Source of the DNA: Dawidia cretensis
GTDB taxonomy: Bacteria > Bacteroidota > Bacteroidia > Cytophagales > Cyclobacteriaceae
Reading direction: 5' to 3'
DNA: 64,000 bases
Assembly (NCBI RefSeq): GCF_018598175.1
Contig: NZ_JAHESE010000018.1
Location: forward strand, 62,001-126,000
Shown: piece after piece, positions 38,526-47,594 of the stretch
Position numbering within the stretch: the first letter of the stretch is position 1
How the letters are laid out: every line of letters begins with the position of its first letter
Notes under the pieces: model-generated
Seen by the model: only the letters and a program-made list of their open reading frames with translations
The model's database searches: none
What the model was told of the DNA's origin: nothing
Translations under genes and position numbers: made by a program

Positions 38526-40307
38526 TTAGTACCCATAATCATTTACCAGTTTGCCATTGCTGGCGTCGAGGAACACCTGCCAGACGGGCCAGAATTGTCG
38601 CGTGTCCGGATCGGCTGCATAGAGGGATTCGATCTTTGTATCGACCAGTTCGGTCCAGGTCTTGGTTTGCGTATAACCTGCCGGTACGCTGCCTGTTTCG
38701 CTGCGATTCAAGCCGTATACAAGGAGCGTTTCTTTGTCTTCCGCGTATTTATAATACAAAGTGCTGGGTACATCGGCATAGTCGCCTGTTCGATCCTGGA
38801 GCGCATGCATGTCGGCTTTTGCTTCGTCCAGTTTTGTCTTTAGCAGGTTCCAGCGGATCAAGGCCTGCTTGCGCTCCATCTCGCCTGCAAATTCGAATTT
38901 GTGCTCTTCCACCAGAGCGTTAAACATGGCTTCTTTTGTATTCAAGGCATTTACATAGGCGTCTACCTTCGTTGGCCAATCGCTTGCCGCAAAGGCGCGT
39001 TGACGAATCTGCTTCAGGTAGGGCGCCGCAACGGCAGGGCCTTCTAATTCATTGGCAATTTCTGCCGCCATGAATATAATTTCGGCATAGCGCATGTATA
39101 GTTTGTTTACGCCGTCGTCGTTCGTGGATGTAACGTGCCGGGCCATCCATTCGTACCGATATTTACCAAAAAACCATGTATTGAGATTTACCAGCTCCTG
39201 CCTGGCGAATTTGTCGACGGCTGTTCCATATTGATAAGGCACACAGGTAACATCGCGTCGTGTGTCTTTCAGGTCGTAGTCGTAAAACAGGGATGGCAGA
39301 GGACCGCCCTGCCCACCGCGGGCCTGGTCCGTATGTTGGTCTGCGCTCAAGTGGCGCACAGCAAACGTAAACAGCACGCGGCCACGACCATCGGCAAACG
39401 GCAGTTCCCACAGGGTCTCGCCGCCCGCTTCCAAATTGTCCTGGTTGTTTTTCTTAAACACGGTCTCAAACATCGGTTCCAGTTTTGCTGTTCCGCTGTT
39501 GATCACATCCAGACATTCCTGGTAGGCCAGGGGATACAGCGTGGCAACCGAAAGCGCGGCGTCGTTGCTTCGACGAATTCCATCGGGGTATTGCGAATAA
39601 CCACTCGCCGCCAGGCAGAGGCGTGCACGCAGTCCTTTGACAAACGCTTTGTTGATCCGCTCGATGCTGGATGTTTCATCTGTTTCGTTGGGCCAGGGCA
39701 CCAGGGTCGCCGCCTCTTCCAGATCGGCAAGAAGTTGTTTATAAATCTCGTCCCGGCTGGATTTAGGCAAGTATATGGTCTCGGTCACGATGGGCTCGAA
39801 GCGTGCTACCACGTCGCCCCAGGTTTTGAGCAAGTCGGCGTAGACGATGGCACGTAACGTCAGCGCCTCCCCCAACAGATAGCCCGTTTCTGTACCCGGC
39901 AGCGGGTTTCCATACTGACGCAAGCCTTGAATACAGACGTTTGCCCGCTCGATGCTGGAGTACATCATGGCCCAGGCGTTGTTCTCGGTATTCATATTAC
40001 TATTATTCGGCTTGGCATTGTACACCGCCAGGTCGGCATTGTCACCCGCTGTCTGCGATGAGTTATACCACTCTACATCGGTATTCATACCGTACCATGG
40101 CAGAAAACGGCCGCGGTAGGAGTTGGTCTCTCCGAAGGGGAGCTTGATCCCATCCACAGCACCTTTTGCCAGGTCGGGTGACGAAAAGATGACGGAAGTT
40201 TCCAACGATGATTTTGGAGGAGCATCCAGGTAATCGCTGCAGGATCCTAACACACTGGCCATGACGACTGCAGCGGTATAGGTTACTTTTTGTATGATTG
40301 ATTTCAT
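38526..40307 (-). CDS. SusD/RagB-family nutrient-binding lipoprotein
   Basis: A 593-residue outer-membrane lipoprotein (lipobox SVLGSC, Cys23; then SDYLDAPPKSSLE). It has the alpha-helical TPR-type scaffold of SusD: the N-terminal RGRFLPWYGMNTD, ALTLRAIVYADLLKTWGDV, and the C-terminal LYMRYAEIIFMAAEIANEL, LVEEHKFEFAGEMERKQALIRW and the closing region FWPVWQVF. It caps the SusC transporter and delivers oligosaccharides, here very probably pectin oligomers given the enzymes downstream. The gene begins five bases after the susC stop codon, as is normal for the pair. Confidence 0.95.
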   Translation of the reverse strand: MKSIIQKVTYTAAVVMASVLGSCSDYLDAPPKSSLETSVIFSSPDLAKGAVDGIKLPFGETNSYRGRFLPWYGMNTDVEWYNSSQTAGDNADLAVYNAKPNNSNMNTENNAWAMMYSSIERANVCIQGLRQYGNPLPGTETGYLLGEALTLRAIVYADLLKTWGDVVARFEPIVTETIYLPKSSRDEIYKQLLADLEEAATLVPWPNETDETSSIERINKAFVKGLRARLCLAASGYSQYPDGIRRSNDAALSVATLYPLAYQECLDVINSGTAKLEPMFETVFKKNNQDNLEAGGETLWELPFADGRGRVLFTFAVRHLSADQHTDQARGGQGGPLPSLFYDYDLKDTRRDVTCVPYQYGTAVDKFARQELVNLNTWFFGKYRYEWMARHVTSTNDDGVNKLYMRYAEIIFMAAEIANELEGPAVAAPYLKQIRQRAFAASDWPTKVDAYVNALNTKEAMFNALVEEHKFEFAGEMERKQALIRWNLLKTKLDEAKADMHALQDRTGDYADVPSTLYYKYAEDKETLLVYGLNRSETGSVPAGYTQTKTWTELVDTKIESLYAADPDTRQFWPVWQVFLDASNGKLVNDYGY

Positions 40308-40312
40308 CGCGC

Positions 40313-43300
40313 TTAGAAGTTAAGGTTCAAACCGAAAACGAGTTGTCTGCTTCTGGGGTAAGCCGAATAGTCAACCCCTGGGGTCAGGGCCGTATTTCTT
40401 CGTGTCGACACTTCGGGATCAAATCCGGTATAGTCGGTAAGTATAAATACGTTGTATGCAGTAGCGTATAACCGGAGGCTTTGAATATGCAAACGGTTGG
40501 TAAGCGAGGATGGGACGGTATACCCCAGCGTCAGCGTATTTAACCGCAGGAAAGAGCCGTCTTCCACTGCCCAGTCGCTGAAGACAAACCGGTCCATATA
40601 CGGCGACCACATCGTGGTGTTGGCATTCAGGCTCGCCAGCGATGCCGGATCGGTTATAAGATTGCCATTAGTGGGGTCGATGTTCGTCCAGCGCTGGCCA
40701 TCGGCCATGATTGTGCTGAGGTTTCTATACTGATAGCGCGGGCTGGACGAGGTGTATTCGATCTTGTTGGCATTGTATATATCATTTCCGTAACTCCAGC
40801 TGAAGGCGGCTGTCAGGTCGAATCCGTATACATAGCCGTTCAGGATGATACCGCCCGTGTGTTTGGGATTGGCATTGCCGATTATCCCCCGGTCATCGAT
40901 GGTGATGATCCCATCGGTCTTAACATCTTTCAGCTTCATCATGCCCGGGGCCGCCTTGCCGACGATGTCGTCTGCCGTAACCAACCCCGCCTTGGGTATC
41001 CAGGTGTTGGTGGCGGCGTCGTAACCTTCAAAGTCAGACACTTCGTAGCGGCCGTCGGATACATAGCCATACATCATGCCTACGGGCTTGCCCCTTTCGA
41101 TCAGGAAGTCATTTCCGATTTCCGTTGAGGCCCAGTTGGTGTTCCGCCCAAAGTTTTCCATCATGCCCAGCGACTTGACGTTGTTGCGGTTAAAACTGAT
41201 GTTGACGCTTACATCAAAACCATAGTTCGGTTTTTCCACAACGATGTACTTGAGCGATGTTTCGAGACCTTTATTCTCCGTTTCACCCAGGTTGCGGAAC
41301 TGGCTGGTATAGCCGGTGCCGGGTACCGGAAATTCTACCAGCAGATCGGTTGTGTTATTTTTATATACATCAACCGTACCACTGACACGTCCCTGCAGCG
41401 TACTGAAATCCAATCCGATGTTACGGGTATGGGTTGTTTCCCACTTTAGGTCGGGATTCGCCAGGAACTTCGAAGCTGACCAATAGCTGCTAAACCCGTT
41501 GATCCAGGTGTTGGTATTCGATTCAAAAGATTGTACCGTCTGGCCTACCGGAATGTTGTTGTTACCAGCCACCCCATAGCTCACGCGTAATTTCAACTGA
41601 TCGAGCCAGCGGCTGGTACCTGCCATAAACTCTTCGCTCGAGATCTTCCATGCGGCAGCGGCCGATGGAAAGTATCCCCAGCGGTTGCCGTCCATAAATC
41701 GGCTGGAACCGTCGGCGCGGTACGTGGCGGAGAGTAAGTATTTACCTTTGAACTCGTAATTCGCGCGTCCAAAGAATGAGAGCAGCTTGTCGTCAGGGCT
41801 TAAGAAGTTGTTCGTGGTTTGCGATTTTCCTTGCGTAGTAAGTTTAAATGCCTGGTCGGCTGTAAACAATGTCGGGAAGCCGTGTACGATCGAAGTAAAT
41901 AGTGTGTTTTCTGTACGAATGGTCTCATGCCCCAATAACAGGTTCAGGTTATGATCCGGCCCCAGCAGGCCTTTGAAGTTATAGTTCAGGGTATTGGCAT
42001 TTCTAATCCGTGTCTGTTCTTGCTGGGTTATTATCACCGCCGGATGATCCTGGTTTTCGGCGCTTGGTGCGTTTTGCACATAATATGTCGTCAATCCATA
42101 AAAACGGTTATCGCGCGACCGCACGTTGTCCAAACCAATTTCCGATCGGAACTGCAGATTGTCGAGTATATTCCACGCCACGCTGCCCACCATGGTATAG
42201 TTTTTACGGTTCTGCTCCCGGGCGTTATCGTTGGTCGCTATGATGGGGTTAATCAAATAGCTGGAAATCTCTTCGTTCGTATCATCGTTGGTCAGTCCCG
42301 CCAGCGGGATGGGCGAATACGTGACGGCATGCTTCAAACGCGAGTCTGACGCCGATACTTCGTTCTGTTCATTTGCGCCACTGCCTTCGATTTTAGTATC
42401 CGAGTAACGGAGCGAAAACGTCAGCTCCACCGGCTCGGCCGGTTTGCTGTTGAACTTCATCGTTAGGTTGTTACGACGAAAGTCTGAGCCGATCATAATC
42501 GCCTTCTCATCGTATAATGCGTAGTTGGCCGAGTATGAGAACTTGTCACCCCCACCCCGTACGCTGACATCATGGCTAAAGACATGACCGGTACGACCGT
42601 ATACTTGTTCCTGCCAGTTGTTTCCTTTCATACCGGTAAACAGATCGCGGTCTGCCCAGGTGCCAAAGTAGTCCTCGTACGACTCGAGTTCACCCGGATC
42701 GTTGTCTAATACGGCATATTCATATTGCCACTTGACATAGTCCTCTACCGGCAGTACGTCTAAGGTATTGGCAATACGCTTGGCGCCATAAAAAGTATTA
42801 TAGCTAACCGACACTTTACCGGGCTTCCCACTCTTGGTTGTAATGATGATTACACCATTGGCGCCGCGCGATCCATAGATAGCGGTAGAGGACGCATCTT
42901 TCAGCACATCGATCGATTGAATATCCGACGGCGAAATATCCGAAATGGAGTTTACCTGAAATCCGTCGACAATGTATAGCGGACTATTGTCCTGTGTGAT
43001 GGAGCCACCGCCACGAACCCGGATGCGGATGTCGGCGTCTGGAGAGCCTTCCGTAGAAGTTACCTGTACACCGGCCATGCGGCCTGTTAGCGTCTCGGCT
43101 ACATTGGAAAGGGGAACTTTGCGCAGTGCGTCGCCGGTGACAGAAACCACCGAACCGGTCAGGTCCGATTTCTTGGCTGTACCGTAACCGATGACGACTA
43201 CTTCGTCTAACTGACTGACGTCGTGGTCCAGCACAACGTCCAGGGAGGTTTGATTGCCGACTTCCACGTCTTTTACGGCCATGCCGATGAAGGTAAATGT

Positions 43301-43537
43301 CAACACTGCGCCGGGCGATACGGAGAGGGAAAACTTGCCGTCGACGTCGGAAGTTGTGCCGTTGCTGGTGCCTTTTTCAAAGATGGAAACGCCGGGCATT
43401 TGTACGCCGTCGGTGTCTTTGACCGTTCCCGTCACGACCTTGTTCTGTGCGTTGCCGTGCAAGGTTACGACAAGGCACAACAGGATAAGACCGGAACCCC
43501 TCGACACCCATCGTTTAACATGTGGATATGGATTCAT
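40313..43537 (-). CDS. SusC/RagA-family TonB-dependent outer-membrane transporter
   Basis: A 1074-residue transporter. The signal peptide (GLILLCLVVTLHGNAQ) is followed by a CarboxypepD_reg domain (VVTGTVKDTDGVQMPGVSIF), a TonB box region (LDEVVVIGYGTAKKSDLTGS), the plug (PLYIVDGFQVNSISDISPSD, IDVLKDASSTAIYGSRGANG) and a 22-strand barrel ending YPRSRQLVFGLNLNF. It imports oligosaccharides using TonB energy. The start at 43537 (MNPYPHVKRW) is chosen over an open frame to 43633 because that extension lies in the regulatory region with LacI-like palindromes. It is the first gene of the pectin operon. Confidence 0.95.
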   Translation of the reverse strand: MNPYPHVKRWVSRGSGLILLCLVVTLHGNAQNKVVTGTVKDTDGVQMPGVSIFEKGTSNGTTSDVDGKFSLSVSPGAVLTFTFIGMAVKDVEVGNQTSLDVVLDHDVSQLDEVVVIGYGTAKKSDLTGSVVSVTGDALRKVPLSNVAETLTGRMAGVQVTSTEGSPDADIRIRVRGGGSITQDNSPLYIVDGFQVNSISDISPSDIQSIDVLKDASSTAIYGSRGANGVIIITTKSGKPGKVSVSYNTFYGAKRIANTLDVLPVEDYVKWQYEYAVLDNDPGELESYEDYFGTWADRDLFTGMKGNNWQEQVYGRTGHVFSHDVSVRGGGDKFSYSANYALYDEKAIMIGSDFRRNNLTMKFNSKPAEPVELTFSLRYSDTKIEGSGANEQNEVSASDSRLKHAVTYSPIPLAGLTNDDTNEEISSYLINPIIATNDNAREQNRKNYTMVGSVAWNILDNLQFRSEIGLDNVRSRDNRFYGLTTYYVQNAPSAENQDHPAVIITQQEQTRIRNANTLNYNFKGLLGPDHNLNLLLGHETIRTENTLFTSIVHGFPTLFTADQAFKLTTQGKSQTTNNFLSPDDKLLSFFGRANYEFKGKYLLSATYRADGSSRFMDGNRWGYFPSAAAAWKISSEEFMAGTSRWLDQLKLRVSYGVAGNNNIPVGQTVQSFESNTNTWINGFSSYWSASKFLANPDLKWETTHTRNIGLDFSTLQGRVSGTVDVYKNNTTDLLVEFPVPGTGYTSQFRNLGETENKGLETSLKYIVVEKPNYGFDVSVNISFNRNNVKSLGMMENFGRNTNWASTEIGNDFLIERGKPVGMMYGYVSDGRYEVSDFEGYDAATNTWIPKAGLVTADDIVGKAAPGMMKLKDVKTDGIITIDDRGIIGNANPKHTGGIILNGYVYGFDLTAAFSWSYGNDIYNANKIEYTSSSPRYQYRNLSTIMADGQRWTNIDPTNGNLITDPASLASLNANTTMWSPYMDRFVFSDWAVEDGSFLRLNTLTLGYTVPSSLTNRLHIQSLRLYATAYNVFILTDYTGFDPEVSTRRNTALTPGVDYSAYPRSRQLVFGLNLNF

Positions 43538-43902
43538 ATAGGTTAGATTGGTTGGAAATTGGGTGAAATACGCATCATTATGCGCAATCGATTGCATATT
43601 TACGATTCCGATCAGACATTTCAAACAAAACAATTACTATTTATGCAAACGATCGATAAACACTTAATCGATCGATTTCGGCATTTTTTTGGCCTTGATG
43701 CTACTTTATGATAGCGTGTGTGCGGAACCACGGGCGATTTATGCGCAACCGATTACGCAGTCTGCCCTAATTTGTATTTCCGGCTTACCGGAGCGCGGCA
43801 TGCGTAATATGATAGGGCTTTGCCACGTGTCTGCCCCTTCGGGCGAGTTACAACCTGTGCTGGCAGTCTTGGGATAAGTATGGTGTAATAGCTGACTACG
43901 GA
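43538..43902. promoter_or_regulatory. Pectin-locus control region with LacI-like palindromes
   Basis: Upstream of susC lie several pseudo-palindromes with a central CG: TGCGCAATCGATTGCATA (43581-43598, core GCAATCGATTGC perfect), TGCAAACGATCGATAA (43644-43659), AATCGATCGATT (43666-43677, perfect) and TGCGCAACCGATTACGCA (43742-43759). The first and last fit TGCGCAAYCGATTRCGCA, the form of LacI/GalR-family operators. No LacI gene lies in the window, so the regulator is encoded elsewhere. A GC-rich hairpin GCCC-CTTC-GGGC lies near 43835-43850 beyond the 3' end of the next minus-strand gene. The susC -7 element could not be fixed. Confidence 0.65.
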
Positions 43903-44388
43903 TCAAATTACTGACTGCCGTTCCAGAAACGATTTGCTGGACTTCTCCTGCTGGAGCAACAACTCCCCTAATTTGATTCTTCCTTCGGGGCCGTTTTGTA
44001 CGATGTAGCTCAATTCCGAAAGCGTCAGGAGCTTTACATTGACCAGGCGTATATTTTCTATGCTTAACTGAACCCTGGAAGGAACGGTGGCTGACGGCAG
44101 TCCGATGAGTACGCCTATTCGCCCCTCCTCGTTGACAAGTGCTTCGGGTACGTCGTCACAGTCGTAGAGCTCGGTCGAAATGTAGGTATACTCTTCGATG
44201 ATGCCTCCAATGTTTGGATTGCTGGCGGCCTGTTGCGCCATCTGATATAACACCCGGAACTGCCAGGAACTCTGAAATACCTGGAAGTCTTCGATCACCT
44301 CGTCGCACTCCAGGTAAAATTCACAGCCGATGCCGTTGTAGGCCTGGTTGTTTGGATTGGTGTCGAAGTCGCTGTATGGATCACTCAA
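43903..44388 (-). CDS. Conserved hypothetical protein, 5' part cut off by an in-frame stop
   Basis: The open frame of 161 residues starts only at a TTG (44388), but protein-like sequence continues upstream: FIKIDTPQGTIVASDG precedes SDPYSDFDTNPNNQAYNGIG in the same frame as far as a TAA at 44473-44475. The protein is rich in acidic residues, with no signal peptide or membrane helix; landmarks are NGIGCEFYLECDEVIEDF, TYISTELYDCDDVPEALVNE and EGRIGVLIGLPSATVP. I do not recognise the family with certainty; the order (SDGLSDP, NGxG-E-Y, EGRxGVLxGL, VNVKLLTLSEL) looks like a known uncharacterised group. The 226-codon ancestral gene probably began at 44583. Confidence 0.6.
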   Translation of the reverse strand: MSDPYSDFDTNPNNQAYNGIGCEFYLECDEVIEDFQVFQSSWQFRVLYQMAQQAASNPNIGGIIEEYTYISTELYDCDDVPEALVNEEGRIGVLIGLPSATVPSRVQLSIENIRLVNVKLLTLSELSYIVQNGPEGRIKLGELLLQQEKSSKSFLERQSVI

Positions 44389-44583
44389 TCCATCGCTGGC
44401 GACGATGGTGCCTTGTGGTGTATCTATTTTTATAAAAGCCTGCCGGATGGACGGCCAGGCTGGCCCGCGATTTTACCACAGCCTGCCCGTGATTTTAGGG
44501 TTAAGCTCTGATGTGACAAAATCCTTGCGATGTTTTGCATTCCGCCGCGCAACCCCGAAATTTGCATCGCTAACCTGAGTCAT
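44389..44583 (-). pseudogene. 5' part of the interrupted gene, before a TAA nonsense codon
   Basis: In frame with the hypothetical gene downstream, an ATG at 44581-44583 opens MTQVSDANFGVARRNAKH, then FVTSELNPKITGRLW, a TAA (44473-44475, codon 37), and then NRGPAWPSIRQAFIKI without any change of frame. A single change such as CAA to TAA would explain it. This ATG overlaps the ATG of the divergent gene: the four bases CATG (44581-44584) hold both start codons on opposite strands. Confidence 0.5.
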
Positions 44584-45511
44584 GTTATTTCCAAAAGCTA
44601 AAAAGATTGCCCGCACGCTGGGCTGGCATAAAACCGAAAATTCTGTTTTCGGCTTCTACAAAGGGTATTCATTCACCATCGGCGATGGCCCTTTGTTAGG
44701 CAATCCACAGTACAAGTATGTAGAAGCTGACATGGGCACGCTTACCGGCGAACAACGGCAACAGCTATGGGAGACACTGACAAAAAATAAGAAAATACTG
44801 CGATTCACGAAGTTTGAAATATCACAGCGCACCGTATACATTCAGTTTATCGAAGTGTGGCGGTTCACAAAAAGTAAGACTGTATATGCCTTGCTCGATT
44901 TTCTGGCTGCCCAGTTTGCAACAATTGGCGCAATGGCGGGTGACACTTGCTCTACGTGCAATTCGCGGGATGGCGTGGTCGCCTATAACCAGTCCGAAAC
45001 GGGTGTCATGCTTTGTCAGCAATGTTTCAGTATCAAGGAAAAAGAGTTAGGTCAACAAGAACGGCAGAACCTGCTAGAAGAAAAAAATTATATCGCCGGC
45101 TTCGTCGGATCGATTTTATTCTCAGCACCTGGTATCGTTGCATGGGTCCTTTTAGCCGTATACTTAGAGCGAATGGCGGCTGTAATGGCCTTGCTCATTG
45201 CATTCCTCGGAGTTAAGGGTTACGTCTTTTTTAAAGGCAAGCAGGGCCCAGCGATGAAATATGTTATCGTTCTTTCCAACATTGTTTGTATCCTGCTGGC
45301 AAACTATATAACGATCGGCACACTTCTTTATCGCGAAGGACTCGAAATACCGGATATACTAGACTTGTTCTTGCACGGCGACGAGGTGAAAGACGTGCTC
45401 TTCCGGAGCATTGGAATGTCTGCCACGCTGGCGGTCATCGTGTGGATCAGCTTACTCTCTTCGTTGAAGGCTGTCAAACTACAGATCCGATTGGCCGAAA
45501 AGGTTGTCTAG
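44582..45511 (+). CDS. Membrane protein with zinc-ribbon motif, unknown function
   Basis: A 309-residue protein I do not recognise. Residues 1-120 form a cytoplasmic alpha/beta domain (FGFYKGYSFTIGDGPLLG, TKFEISQRTVYIQFIEVW). Residues about 123-150 hold two CxxC pairs (CSTCNSRDG, LCQQCF) 23 residues apart, a likely zinc ribbon. The second half has four transmembrane helices (IAGFVGSILFSAPGIVAWVLLAVYL as the first, then AAVMALLIAFLGVKGYVFF, YVIVLSNIVCILLANYITIG, and SIGMSATLAVIVWISLLSSL). Its start codon overlaps that of the divergent interrupted gene. GAAATTTG at 44558, one change from TAnnTTTG, may be its -7 element. Confidence 0.75.
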   Translation: MLFPKAKKIARTLGWHKTENSVFGFYKGYSFTIGDGPLLGNPQYKYVEADMGTLTGEQRQQLWETLTKNKKILRFTKFEISQRTVYIQFIEVWRFTKSKTVYALLDFLAAQFATIGAMAGDTCSTCNSRDGVVAYNQSETGVMLCQQCFSIKEKELGQQERQNLLEEKNYIAGFVGSILFSAPGIVAWVLLAVYLERMAAVMALLIAFLGVKGYVFFKGKQGPAMKYVIVLSNIVCILLANYITIGTLLYREGLEIPDILDLFLHGDEVKDVLFRSIGMSATLAVIVWISLLSSLKAVKLQIRLAEKVV

Positions 45512-45538
45512 TCATTCTCGTTAATCCATTATCTCCTT

Positions 45539-45579
45539 ATCCAAGATTTAACTAAACCAATCCAAGATTTGGCTAAATC
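45539..45579 (+). promoter_or_regulatory. 21-bp-spaced direct repeats, candidate AraC operator
   Basis: ATCCAAGATTTAACTAAACC (45539-45558) is repeated as ATCCAAGATTTGGCTAAATC (45560-45579), 17 of 20 bases equal, repeat period 21. GATGTTTG (45598-45605), one change from TAnnTTTG, follows, placing repeat 2 next to the -33 position. AraC-type activators bind such half-sites two helical turns apart beside the polymerase site; an AraC gene lies downstream in the same direction. Confidence 0.65.
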
Positions 45580-45624
45580 TGTTTCCGTACGCTACGTGAT
45601 GTTTGTGTTGTAAAAAAACACAAC

Positions 45625-46518
45625 ATGAAAGTATTTGTTACAGGAGCTACAGGCTTCATTGGTTCTGCCCTTGTTCAGGAATTAATAGATGCCGGCCACC
45701 AGGTATTGGGACTGGCACGCTCGGAGGCTTCTGCTCAGGCGCTTCTCGCGGCAGGCGCCCAGGTTTACGGCGGCGATCTTGAAGATCTGGAAAGTTTAAA
45801 AAGCGGAGCAGCCACCGCAGATGGCGTAGTCCATGCTGGTTTCGTTCATGATTTTTCACGATTCAAAGAGGTGTGCGAAATAGATCGCCGCGCGATTGAG
45901 GCCATCGGCTCGGTGCTCGTTGGCTCGAACCGGCCATTCATTATTACTTCCGGCACCGCACTGGTCAGCCCAGGGCGCCTGGCCACCGAAGATATGGTCA
46001 GCGCGCACGACCGGGAGAAGTTCCCGCGTGTTTCCGAAGATGCAGGATTGGCCTTCGTAGCGCAGGGGGTACGTGCTATGGCCATAAGGCTCTCTCCTTC
46101 CGTTCATGGTGAAGGCGACGTCCATGGTTTCGTGCCGATGCTCATCAACACTGCGCGTGCAAAGGGTGTGGCAGCCTATATTGGCGAAGGCCTGAACCGC
46201 TGGAATGCCGTCCACCGTCTGGATGCTGTCCGGCTCTACCGATTAGCGCTGGAGCGCGGCGAGGCAGGTGCGCGGTATCATGCTGTCGGCGACGAAGCGA
46301 TTACGCTCAAAGCCATCACGGAGGCAATAGGCTCAAAGCTCAACATGCCAGTCGCATCCATCGCTACGGAACAAGCATCCGCTCACTTTGGTCCGTTTGC
46401 TCATTTTATCGCCATAGACTGTCCCGCCTCGAGCAAGGTTACGCAAGAGCAATTAGGATGGCGGCCATCACACGTGTCGCTTGCCGACGACCTGGCTGGC
46501 AATATTTACGTTAAATAA
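45625..46518 (+). CDS. NAD-dependent epimerase/dehydratase-like SDR
   Basis: A 297-residue extended-SDR protein. Cofactor motif VTGATGFIGSALV (residues 5-17), GDLEDLESL, VVHAGFVHD, FIITSGTALVSPG, and WNAVHRLDAVRLYRLALE near residue 190, typical of the group annotated as 'SDR family oxidoreductase' or 3-beta-HSD-like. The usual YxxxK motif is not obvious; the acidic DREKFPRVSEDA replaces it, which is seen in this subgroup. It is followed 20 bases later by an AraC gene, and the direct-repeat operator lies upstream, so both genes are probably induced together. The substrate is unknown. Confidence 0.9.
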   Translation: MKVFVTGATGFIGSALVQELIDAGHQVLGLARSEASAQALLAAGAQVYGGDLEDLESLKSGAATADGVVHAGFVHDFSRFKEVCEIDRRAIEAIGSVLVGSNRPFIITSGTALVSPGRLATEDMVSAHDREKFPRVSEDAGLAFVAQGVRAMAIRLSPSVHGEGDVHGFVPMLINTARAKGVAAYIGEGLNRWNAVHRLDAVRLYRLALERGEAGARYHAVGDEAITLKAITEAIGSKLNMPVASIATEQASAHFGPFAHFIAIDCPASSKVTQEQLGWRPSHVSLADDLAGNIYVK

Positions 46519-46538
46519 TTGCGTTACCTTAGAGTAGC

Positions 46539-47453
46539 ATGAACAAACAGGTCGTACGCATCAGGTCCATCCGCGAGTTCCACAAATTGTTCAGGTTGCA
46601 AAAACCTGAACATCCGCTTATCACGATCATCGACCTCGAGGCGCTGGGGCCGCCGGCAGAGGGTTCCTATAGCAGGGTGTTCGATTTTTATTCGATCTCC
46701 CTAAAGAAGAACTTTCACCTGAAAATGTTGTATGGACAGCAGCCGCATGACTTTGATGAGGGTGTGCTGCATTTTATGGCACCGGGACAGGTGCTAACGA
46801 TACACGTTGAAAAAGACTACGTACACAACCCTTCCGGATGGATGATCTTATTCCATCCGGATCTGTTGTGGAATACGCCGTTGGCCAAAACGATCAAGCA
46901 GTATGAATACTTCGGCTATGCGGCAAACGAGGCCTTGCATCTTTCCGACAAAGAAGAGACGATGATCACCGGCATTGCCAAAAGTATGCAACATGAGTAT
47001 CATAGTGCGATCGATCGGTTTAGTCAAAACGTGATCATTGCGCAATTGGAGTTACTGCTGACATATGCTGAACGATTCTACCAGCGCCAGTTCATCACGC
47101 GTAAGATGTCCGGCCACGACATTCTATACCGGCTGGAAGAATTACTTAACCATTATTTTAATAGCGGCGCACTGACCGAAAAAGGATTACCGACAGTCAC
47201 CTATATTGCCGAATCACTACACATTACACCCAATTACCTGAGCAGTCTGCTAAAATCGCTAACCGGACAAAGTACACAACAACATTTGCACAATAAACTG
47301 ATTGAGCTGGCGAAGGAAAAATTGTCTACCACCGACTTGTCGGTAAGCGAAATTGCTTATCAACTCGGCTTCGAACACCTGGCTTCCTTCAGCAAACTTT
47401 TCAAGACAAAGACCAACCTTTCGCCGTTGGAGTTTCGACGGTCGTTTAACTGA
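46539..47453 (+). CDS. AraC-family transcriptional regulator
   Basis: A 304-residue regulator. The N-terminal domain (to about 185) has YSRVFDFYSISLKKNFHL, VLHFMAPGQVLTI and GWMILFHPDLLW, the cupin-like pattern of this AraC subgroup. The C-terminal half has two helix-turn-helices: LPTVTYIAESLHITPNYLSSLL and LSVSEIAYQLGFEHLASFSKLFK, ending SPLEFRRSF. It begins 20 bases after the SDR gene and most likely controls that gene and itself through the repeats at 45539-45579. TACCTTAG at 46525-46532 could be a weak promoter of its own. Confidence 0.93.
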   Translation: MNKQVVRIRSIREFHKLFRLQKPEHPLITIIDLEALGPPAEGSYSRVFDFYSISLKKNFHLKMLYGQQPHDFDEGVLHFMAPGQVLTIHVEKDYVHNPSGWMILFHPDLLWNTPLAKTIKQYEYFGYAANEALHLSDKEETMITGIAKSMQHEYHSAIDRFSQNVIIAQLELLLTYAERFYQRQFITRKMSGHDILYRLEELLNHYFNSGALTEKGLPTVTYIAESLHITPNYLSSLLKSLTGQSTQQHLHNKLIELAKEKLSTTDLSVSEIAYQLGFEHLASFSKLFKTKTNLSPLEFRRSFN

Positions 47454-47594
47454 GCCAAAAATCAACAAAGGCTGACGCGCACTGCCCTCTGCCCATGGAG
47501 GCAGCCATAAGATTACGTCGTATGCTGAAAATTTTTACAAGGCTCACTGATAATCGTACATCCATTAGCCTGCTGTATTAAAAAATATTTCAGA

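Noticed and set aside
38312-38923. 203-codon plus-strand frame over the susD/lipoprotein junction
   Set aside because: It is antisense to two well-supported genes and is Cys/Arg-rich without domain signs.
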